From an uncultured Bacilli bacterium (GTDB lineage Bacteria > Bacillota_I > Bacilli_A > RF39 > UBA660), in contig CANQEF010000003.1 in assembly GCA_947594675.1 (NCBI GenBank), positions 1 through 31,686 of the forward strand: 31,686 nt of DNA, written 5' to 3'. Shown in pieces: positions 16,329-22,720 of the stretch; within the stretch, counting starts at the first letter, position 1, and every line of letters starts with the position of its first letter. Both the position numbers and the translations under genes were made by a program. Under the pieces are notes generated by a model. The model did not search any database. It had not been told where the DNA came from and saw only the letters and a program-made list of their open reading frames with translations.

Positions 16329-17387
16329 TTGAGAAAGGAAAAAAAAGCATTTCATAACGGAATCATAAGCATAATGAAATTTATCTTCTCAATTTGTATA
16401 GTTTTATATCACATGTACAGAATGTTATTAGGAAGAAAAAAATTTGCAATGATTTCATTAGGCTATATATTAGTTGATTTCTTCTTCATTGTATCTGGCT
16501 ATTTTTTTTATAATTCAGTTTTAAAAATTAAGAAAAAAGCTGATATTTATCATGAAAATATTAATAGTACCAAAAAGAGATTAATAAGGTTTTTACCATA
16601 CTCTGTAATAATTTGGGTAATTGGCTCAATTGTTTTATTCTTTAATAATAAAATTAGTTATTCAGAAACTTTATTAGGTTTTTTTAATACCTTTTTATTT
16701 GATATGAGTGGAGTTAATGGTTATCTAATGAATGGTTCTTTATGGTATCTATCTTCTCTAATTATATTATTTTTTATACTTACACCAATTATTTATAATA
16801 ATAAAGATAAGTTTTCAAAGTATTTTGCACCCATTATTATATTATTTGGATTAGGCTATTTATACCAAAGATCAGAACATTTAAATGTTTTTTCAACAGG
16901 CTGGAATGTTATTGTGTATGATGGACTTGTAAGAGCTTTAGTAGACATAAATATTGGTATAGTAGTATATGAAATTTCTAATTATATAAAAGAATATATA
17001 AAAAATAGTAAGTTAAAAGTTATAATTTTAAATATTATTCAATTAATACTGTATGCCTTATTATTTGGTTTTATAATCTTTTATAAAAATAGCGGACGTT
17101 GTGATTATTTAGTTTTAATAGTTATTTCTTTGGCATTAACTACGACTTTTTCTAGTGACTATTTAGGAGGTAAATTGGATTTTTCAATTACGAGGTATTT
17201 AGAAAAATTATCTTTGCCTATATTTATTAATCACTTTGTAATAATAACGCTAATGAATGTATTTTGTGGACAAAAGAATTTATTCATAGTAAATGTTATA
17301 ATATGCCTTGCTATTACTATTACTTTTTCTATTATCGAAATGTTTATTATAGATAAAGTTATGAAAAAATTAAAACTATTAAAATAA
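16329..17387 (+). CDS. Acyltransferase-3 family membrane O-acyltransferase
   Basis: 352 residues from TTG 16329, supported by the extended SD just upstream. About ten membrane helices. The N-terminal helix has FSICIVLYHMYRM, with the conserved catalytic-type histidine. VDFFFIVSGYFFY, the (V)DxFFxxSGF hallmark of family AT3, follows, then NGSLWYLSSLI. AT3 proteins of the OafA/OatA/YrhL group carry acyl groups, usually acetyl, across the membrane and onto sugars. This one lacks a fused SGNH domain, which the preceding gene probably supplies. It is the last gene of the run starting at 2901; no clear terminator follows before the next promoter. Confidence 0.87.
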   Translation: MRKEKKAFHNGIISIMKFIFSICIVLYHMYRMLLGRKKFAMISLGYILVDFFFIVSGYFFYNSVLKIKKKADIYHENINSTKKRLIRFLPYSVIIWVIGSIVLFFNNKISYSETLLGFFNTFLFDMSGVNGYLMNGSLWYLSSLIILFFILTPIIYNNKDKFSKYFAPIIILFGLGYLYQRSEHLNVFSTGWNVIVYDGLVRALVDINIGIVVYEISNYIKEYIKNSKLKVIILNIIQLILYALLFGFIIFYKNSGRCDYLVLIVISLALTTTFSSDYLGGKLDFSITRYLEKLSLPIFINHFVIITLMNVFCGQKNLFIVNVIICLAITITFSIIEMFIIDKVMKKLKLLK

Positions 17388-17462
17388 TCACAAATTACTA
17401 AATTTTTATAAAAGACATTTGTAAAATATTCACAAACTATAGAAATCTATGAAAAAATTAGG

Positions 17463-17468
17463 TATAAT
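17463..17468 (+). promoter_or_regulatory. Probable -10 box of the ABC exporter genes
   Basis: A consensus TATAAT sits at 17463-17468 in a 75-base AT-rich gap after the acyltransferase gene. No good -35 is visible at 16-18 bases. The box lies just before GTG 17472, so a transcript starting near 17475 would leave that GTG outside. This argues for ATG 17493 as the start of the ATPase gene. Confidence 0.45.
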
Positions 17469-17492
17469 TATGTGAGAGAAAGTGGGAAAGTT

Positions 17493-18236
17493 ATGGAAAA
17501 AGATGTCGCTATTAAAGTAACACACGTTTCAAAGAGTTTTAAATTATATTATGATAAAGCACATACTTTAAAAGAAAAAATTCTTTTTTTCTCAAAGAAA
17601 AATAAAGATAAAAATACTGTTTTAGAAGTTTTAAAGGATATTAACTTAACTATAAAAAAAGGAGAAAGTGTCGCTTTAATTGGTACAAACGGTAGTGGAA
17701 AGTCTACTCTTTTGAAACTAATGACTAAAATAATATATCCAAACAAAGGAAAGATTACAACTAATGGAAAACTAACTTCTTTACTTGAGCTTGGAGCCGG
17801 ATTTCATGATGATTTTACAGGAAGAGAAAATATCTATTTTAATGCCTCTATTTTTGGTTTGACAAAAAATGAAATCGACGAAAAAATTGATGAAATAATA
17901 GAGTTTTCTGAATTAGGTGATTTTATCGATAATCCTGTTAGAACATACTCATCAGGAATGTATATGCGTCTTGCTTTTTCTGTTGCGATTAATGTCCAAG
18001 CAGAAATACTCCTTATTGATGAAATATTAGCTGTTGGTGATCAACATTTTCAAGATAAGTGTTTTAATAAATTGATTGAATTAAAGAATGCTGGAAAAAC
18101 TATAGTAATAGTTACACATAGTATGCAACAAGTAAAAAAATTCTGTGACCGCGCTGTTTGGCTTTATAAAGGCGAAATAAGAAAAGATGGCAATGTTGAT
18201 GAAGTATTAAAAGAATACTTGGAAATTTGTGGGTGA
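17493..18236 (+). CDS. ABC-2-type polysaccharide/teichoic acid exporter, ATP-binding subunit (Wzt/TagH-like)
   Basis: 247 residues from ATG 17493, which has AGAAAGTGG upstream; in-frame GTG 17472 is rejected because it abuts the -10 box. Motifs: Walker A GTNGSGKS (64-71), LLELGAGFHDDFTGRENIY (97-115, characteristic of glycan exporters), signature YSSGM (152-156), Walker B ILLIDE (172-177) with the catalytic Glu, and switch His in VTHSM (H209). The chain ends soon after the nucleotide-binding domain. It therefore has neither the C-terminal carbohydrate-binding domain of Wzt from E. coli O8/O9a nor the long tail of Bacillus TagH. It powers the permease encoded next; the stop overlaps that gene's SD. 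Confidence 0.92.
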   Translation: MEKDVAIKVTHVSKSFKLYYDKAHTLKEKILFFSKKNKDKNTVLEVLKDINLTIKKGESVALIGTNGSGKSTLLKLMTKIIYPNKGKITTNGKLTSLLELGAGFHDDFTGRENIYFNASIFGLTKNEIDEKIDEIIEFSELGDFIDNPVRTYSSGMYMRLAFSVAINVQAEILLIDEILAVGDQHFQDKCFNKLIELKNAGKTIVIVTHSMQQVKKFCDRAVWLYKGEIRKDGNVDEVLKEYLEICG

Positions 18237-18241
18237 TAAGT

Positions 18242-19015
18242 ATGCACGTTTTTAAAGAATTATATAACTATCGAGAATTATTAAAAACAAACATCAAAAA
18301 AGAAATTAGAGGAAAATATAAAGGATCATGGCTTGGAATCATGTGGACTTTTTTAAATCCATTATTAATGCTTGCTGTTTATGCTTTTGTTTTTCCCTAT
18401 ATTTTAAGAGTTAATGTCGAAAACTATACTATTTTTATGATTGTTGCTTTAATACCATGGAATTTCTTTACGGTCGCAATCCAATCTGGTACAGGATGTG
18501 TTGTTGCGAATGGTAATATTTTAAAGAAAGTTTATTTTCCAAGAGAAATAATTCCTATTTCCATAACAACAAGCCAACTAGTTAACTTTTTAATTACTTG
18601 TCTTATCATGTTTGCATTTATACTTTTTAGTGGAGTAGGATTCTCTATACATATATTACTTTTACCAGTTTTAATTTTAATTCAATATGTAATAACATTA
18701 GCTTTTACTTTTGTTTTATCAGCTATTACTGTATTTGTTCATGATGTAGATCATTTTGTTAGTGTATTTTTAACACTAGGTTTTTATGCAACACCAATAG
18801 TTTATCAAGCTAGTATGTTACCTCAAAAATTTCAATGGGCATTAAAAATTAATCCTATGGCTCAATTAGTTGAGGCCTATAGATCAATACTTTATTATCA
18901 TGAATATCCAAACTTTAATACCCTATTTATATGGGGAATATTAAGTTTTATACTTTTAATAGTAGGATATGGCATTTTTAAAAATTTAGAAAAATCATTT
19001 GTTGAAGAATTATAA
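18242..19015 (+). CDS. ABC-2-type polysaccharide exporter permease (Wzm/TagG-like)
   Basis: 257 residues from ATG 18242, with GGGTGAT (18231-18237) as SD; an upstream in-frame codon at 18227 lies inside the preceding gene and has no SD. The amphipathic N-terminus is followed by IRGKYKGSWLGIMWTFLNPL, the signature of the ABC2_membrane family of glycan exporters. Six hydrophobic helices are seen, with YATPIVYQASMLP and INPMAQLVEAYRSILYY near the C-terminus. With the ATPase it should export a lipid-linked glycan across the membrane. A strong terminator follows five bases after the stop. The order ATPase-permease is the reverse of tagGH and wzm-wzt. Confidence 0.92.
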   Translation: MHVFKELYNYRELLKTNIKKEIRGKYKGSWLGIMWTFLNPLLMLAVYAFVFPYILRVNVENYTIFMIVALIPWNFFTVAIQSGTGCVVANGNILKKVYFPREIIPISITTSQLVNFLITCLIMFAFILFSGVGFSIHILLLPVLILIQYVITLAFTFVLSAITVFVHDVDHFVSVFLTLGFYATPIVYQASMLPQKFQWALKINPMAQLVEAYRSILYYHEYPNFNTLFIWGILSFILLIVGYGIFKNLEKSFVEEL

Positions 19016-19019
19016 TTGC

Positions 19020-19045
19020 AAAGACTTAGCTAAGTCTTTTTTTTT
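19020..19045 (+). terminator. Strong intrinsic terminator after the ABC exporter
   Basis: The palindrome AAAGACTTAGCTAAGTCTTT (19020-19039) gives an 8-bp stem with an AGCT loop. Its 3' arm runs into a stretch of nine T residues (19037-19045). It starts five bases after the permease stop and separates the exporter unit from the next promoter. Confidence 0.9.
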
Positions 19046-19071
19046 GATTTATTTTGCTTTTGTCAAAAAGC

Positions 19072-19100
19072 TTGTTATAAAAAATTATCTATGATAAAAT
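19072..19100 (+). promoter_or_regulatory. Extended -10 promoter for the second glycosyltransferase unit
   Basis: TTGTTA (19072-19077), a 17-base spacer and TAAAAT (19095-19100) with TG at 19092-19093 (TGATAAAAT) form a good sigma-A-type promoter just after the terminator. The ATG at 19091 falls inside the -10 region and so would not be transcribed from here. Confidence 0.7.
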
Positions 19101-19122
19101 TAAATTGTAAGGTTACACGAAA

Positions 19123-19138
19123 AGAAAGCAGTGATATT
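19123..19138 (+). promoter_or_regulatory. Extended SD directly before TTG 19139
   Basis: AGAAAGCAGTGATATT closely resembles the element at 8035 and 16312 (one base shorter) and is followed at once by TTG. Together with the promoter overlapping ATG 19091, it fixes the start of the next gene at TTG 19139. Confidence 0.55.
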
Positions 19139-20392
19139 TTGAATAAAGAAAGAAGAATTTTAATGTGCCTTCAACAATTAGACATTGGAGGTGTCGAAAC
19201 AGCAGTATTAACTTTATGTAAAGGTTACATAAGAGCAGGATGTAAAGTTTTTGTTGCGGCTAAAAGAGGCATTTTTAATGACCAACTTGAAAAATTAGGC
19301 ATAAACTTTTTAGAAATTGATTATGAAATAAAAAATAATTATGTTTTAGATAAAAAGGATGAATTAATAAAATACTGTCAAGAACAAAAAATAACAGAAA
19401 TACATATTCATCAATATCCATGTGTAATATACTGGCTACCAGTTATTATGGAATTAAAACTTCCATATGTTGCTTATGTACATTCTATTATTCCAGGAGC
19501 ACCTGAATGGTTTATGGAAACATTTCCTGTATATAAAACAGCTCTTCCTATTTTCTTTGAAAATGCCTCTAAAATAGTTTGTATAAGTGAAAAAACAAAA
19601 AATGATATAAATAGCTTATTTAATCTTTCTTTAGAAAAATATTTAGTAATTCCTAATTCATTAAATATGGAAGATTTTACTTCTACTAAAAAATTTACTG
19701 GTATAAAAACTTTTGGTTTAATCTCTCGCTTATCTGAAGAAAAAATGCCATCTCTAAAATGTGCTATAGACTTCTTTAATGACTACAGTAAAGATTTAAA
19801 AAACGTGAAATTTTTAATTGCTGGAGACGGACCTATGTTAAAAGAAATTAAAGAATATATAGGTAAAAATAAAAATATTGAATTAATTGGAAGTATTTCT
19901 AATTCAGCTGAATTTTTAAATAACATAGATGTTTATATGGGATTAGATAGAACCATACTAGAGGCTATGGCTTGTAAGAAACTAGCTATTATATCTAGCT
20001 ATAAAGGTAATTTAACTTTAATAAATAAAGATACTATTAAACTAGCTAGTTTAGAAAATTTTTCAGGTAATAATTTAGAAGAAACGTCTAATCTTTTAAC
20101 TATTTTAAAAAATATAACTCCTAAAGAATATGAAGATATAACACAAAAAAATTACGAATTTATAAATAAGAAATATAATGTAGATAATAATCTATATCAA
20201 GATAGCTTAAATAATAATTACTCTAATGAATATAGCCTTTTATTTGAAACTATTAATAACTATCTTGAAGATATAGATACTTATAAATATGAATTATATT
20301 ATAAAAAAGAAAAAACTTTATTTAAAAGAATAAAAAGATTTATAAAAAGAGGGCTAAATAAAATAAAAAGAATTTTTAATCAGGAGGTTTAG
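19139..20392 (+). CDS. GT4-family glycosyltransferase
   Basis: 417 residues from TTG 19139; the longer frame from ATG 19091 is rejected because that codon is part of the -10 box. It has a GT-B fold. RRILMCLQQLDIGGVETAVL at the N-terminus has the GG(V)E motif of GT4 acceptors, and VHSIIPGAPEWF, VCISEKTKND, GLISRLSEEK (start of the donor domain) and FLIAGDGPM follow. In place of a full EX7E motif it has YMGLDRTILEAMA: the second Glu (E275) is present but the first is not, a form I recall from some GT4 subgroups. A basic C-terminal tail (KRIKRFIKRGLNKIKRIF) probably binds the membrane. The next gene begins two bases after the stop behind a strong CAGGAGG. Confidence 0.87.
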   Translation: MNKERRILMCLQQLDIGGVETAVLTLCKGYIRAGCKVFVAAKRGIFNDQLEKLGINFLEIDYEIKNNYVLDKKDELIKYCQEQKITEIHIHQYPCVIYWLPVIMELKLPYVAYVHSIIPGAPEWFMETFPVYKTALPIFFENASKIVCISEKTKNDINSLFNLSLEKYLVIPNSLNMEDFTSTKKFTGIKTFGLISRLSEEKMPSLKCAIDFFNDYSKDLKNVKFLIAGDGPMLKEIKEYIGKNKNIELIGSISNSAEFLNNIDVYMGLDRTILEAMACKKLAIISSYKGNLTLINKDTIKLASLENFSGNNLEETSNLLTILKNITPKEYEDITQKNYEFINKKYNVDNNLYQDSLNNNYSNEYSLLFETINNYLEDIDTYKYELYYKKEKTLFKRIKRFIKRGLNKIKRIFNQEV

Positions 20393-20394
20393 TA

Positions 20395-22692
20395 ATGAAA
20401 TATCGTAAAATTCCAGGAAAAAAAATTGAAAAAATAGGTTCCTTAATTAATGATGAAAAACCAACTATAACTATAATTACACCATTTTATAATGGAGAAA
20501 AAACTTTAATGCCAACGGCCAATTCTATATTTAGTCAAACCTATCCTTATTTTGAATGGATTATTATTGATGATGGATCGACATCAAAAGATTCTAAACA
20601 AATTTTAGATAATCTAAGTAAAATGGATAAGCGAGTAAAAGTTTTACATAAAGAAAATGGAGGCCCTTCACAGGCAAGGGATTATGGCATAAAGCATTCT
20701 TCTGTTGATAGTAAATACATTTATTTTATTGACTGTGATGATTTAATTGAAAGTAATATGTTAGAAATGATGTATTTTACTCTAGAGACTCATCCTAATG
20801 CTAGTTTTGTTTACCCATCTATAATCAATTTTGGAGCCCATAAATATTATTGGGAACCTTACTTTACCTTAGAAGAAGAACTTGTTAATAACATACTATG
20901 TATAAATACAATGATTAAAAAAAGTGATTTATTAGAAGTGGGCTGCTTTGGTATAAAAGAAAAAGCCATGTATGAAGACTGGAATTTATGGTTAAAATTA
21001 CTTGCTAAAGGAAAAATTCCTATTAGAATAAATCCTCAATCGTTTTGGTACCGTACTAGTGATACAGGAGAATTATCAAGATCAAAAAACAATCATAACA
21101 AAGCTATGGCTTTAATTAATAAAACAGCAAAAACTGTCAAAAAAGATGTTGAAATTATTCAGTACCCTAGAATGAGTAAAGATGAAGTTACTAATAGTAT
21201 AGAAAATTTTGTTTTACCAAAATATGAAGTTGAAAACTCAGTACTCTTTATTATTAAAAACACTTTAGCTATTAAAGAAAATATCATGGCTTATGAATTA
21301 ATTAAAAGATTAAGAAAAATGAATTATCATGTTTCTTTAATAAGTACAGAACCTTCTTTTTGTGATATGAAACAAGATTTACAAGAAGTAGCTAAAGAAT
21401 TTTTTGACTTATCTAATTTCCTTGACTATAAAGATTATCCCTTATTTGTAAATTATTTGATAAATTCACGAAATATACAAAATGTTTTTGTTATAGACGA
21501 TAGCTTTGGTTATGCCTTAATGCCAACTATAAAAGAAAATAATAATAAAGTAAAAATACATGCCTTGATAGAAAACACTAATAATATTAAAGAAGATTTT
21601 TCTAATTATGTAGATTTTGCATATACTTCAAAAGAATCTTTACTAGAAAAGCTAAAAGAGGTATTTGAAAGAGTTAATTACATCTCTAAGAAAGAAATTA
21701 AAAATATTAAAAAAGACGACAAAGCTATATTAAAAGAAAAATATAATATAAATAAAGAAAAAATTGTTATATCTTTTATAGATAATTTTTCTTACGAAAC
21801 ACGTCCTCAAGTATTTTTAAAGATAGTGGAAAAATTAGTTTCTAATGACAATTTATACTTTATTATGTCTGGTGAAGGACAAATGGAAAAAGACATAAGA
21901 AAAGAAATAGAAACTAATAATTTAGATAAAAAAGTATTACTTTTAGAAGAACAAGATGATTTTGAAGAATTAATCAAGTTAAGTGATATTATTGTTAAAT
22001 GTGCCTCTAAAGAGGGAATTAGTTTTATTGATTATCAAGCTCTTTGTTTAAAAACACCAGTAGTAAGTGTAGATGTAGGCGAAGAAAAAGACTACCTTGC
22101 TGAAAATGCATCAGAAATAGTTACTTATATGGATACTAAAAATGAAGAACAATATAGTCTTTATGCTGATAGGTTTATTGAAAAAATTAATAAAGTCTTA
22201 AAAAAATTAGAAACATATCAAGAAAAAGCTAGTATGTTTGCTGCCTCAAATGAAACTTATTATGACAACTATATAGAAAAAATAATTTTTTCTATAAATG
22301 AAGAAGTAAAACCAAAAAATAAAGTCTTTAAAGCAAATATAATATATTCTTATTATACAATTCAATTAAAAGAAAACTTTAGAAATACGTATATGACATA
22401 TTATAAAGATATGCATGGTATTAAACCACGTGAAGAAATTGATTATAGTAAATTTGCTATTATGAAAAGACGCTTAAGAGGCTATGGTATAAAAAATAAT
22501 ATTGAAAATGAAATGCATTTTATATTTTTAAAATTAGGCTTTTTTGCTAAAACAATAAAAGCACTAATTATGTTTATTAAGAATTTAATCTTTTCAATAA
22601 TTTATTTATTACCAATAATACTTATGCTTTTGATATGCCTTTTAAAGATAATAAAAAGAAAAATAGTTTTATTAGTAAAAAAACTTAATTAA
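20395..22692 (+). CDS. Two-domain glycosyltransferase: GT2 plus GT-B-like, with C-terminal membrane anchor
   Basis: 765 residues. Residues 23 to about 250 are GT2: ITIITPFYNGEKTL, IIDDGSTSKD (57-66), GGPSQARDYGI and FIDCDDLIE (D113, D115, D116), with an EDWNLWLK block further on. A linker of about 30 residues leads to a GT-B-like region (about 275-620). It has recognisable FIMSGEGQME and KCASKEGISFIDYQALC, where the second Glu of EX7E is Gln (E540, Q548). It may be an inactive or altered GT4 domain. A hydrophobic segment (about 722-752) flanked by lysines ends the protein and should anchor it to the membrane. Excellent SD AGGAGG; start two bases after the previous stop. The GT2 part is well supported; activity of the second half is doubtful. 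Confidence 0.85.
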   Translation: MKYRKIPGKKIEKIGSLINDEKPTITIITPFYNGEKTLMPTANSIFSQTYPYFEWIIIDDGSTSKDSKQILDNLSKMDKRVKVLHKENGGPSQARDYGIKHSSVDSKYIYFIDCDDLIESNMLEMMYFTLETHPNASFVYPSIINFGAHKYYWEPYFTLEEELVNNILCINTMIKKSDLLEVGCFGIKEKAMYEDWNLWLKLLAKGKIPIRINPQSFWYRTSDTGELSRSKNNHNKAMALINKTAKTVKKDVEIIQYPRMSKDEVTNSIENFVLPKYEVENSVLFIIKNTLAIKENIMAYELIKRLRKMNYHVSLISTEPSFCDMKQDLQEVAKEFFDLSNFLDYKDYPLFVNYLINSRNIQNVFVIDDSFGYALMPTIKENNNKVKIHALIENTNNIKEDFSNYVDFAYTSKESLLEKLKEVFERVNYISKKEIKNIKKDDKAILKEKYNINKEKIVISFIDNFSYETRPQVFLKIVEKLVSNDNLYFIMSGEGQMEKDIRKEIETNNLDKKVLLLEEQDDFEELIKLSDIIVKCASKEGISFIDYQALCLKTPVVSVDVGEEKDYLAENASEIVTYMDTKNEEQYSLYADRFIEKINKVLKKLETYQEKASMFAASNETYYDNYIEKIIFSINEEVKPKNKVFKANIIYSYYTIQLKENFRNTYMTYYKDMHGIKPREEIDYSKFAIMKRRLRGYGIKNNIENEMHFIFLKLGFFAKTIKALIMFIKNLIFSIIYLLPIILMLLICLLKIIKRKIVLLVKKLN

Positions 22693-22720
22693 TAGTTAAT
22701 GATAAGGTAAGGTTGATTTT

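Noticed and set aside
17396..17462. Short inverted repeats after the acyltransferase gene as a terminator
   Set aside because: Arms are only about five A/T pairs and no T-run follows, so they are indistinguishable from AT-rich background.
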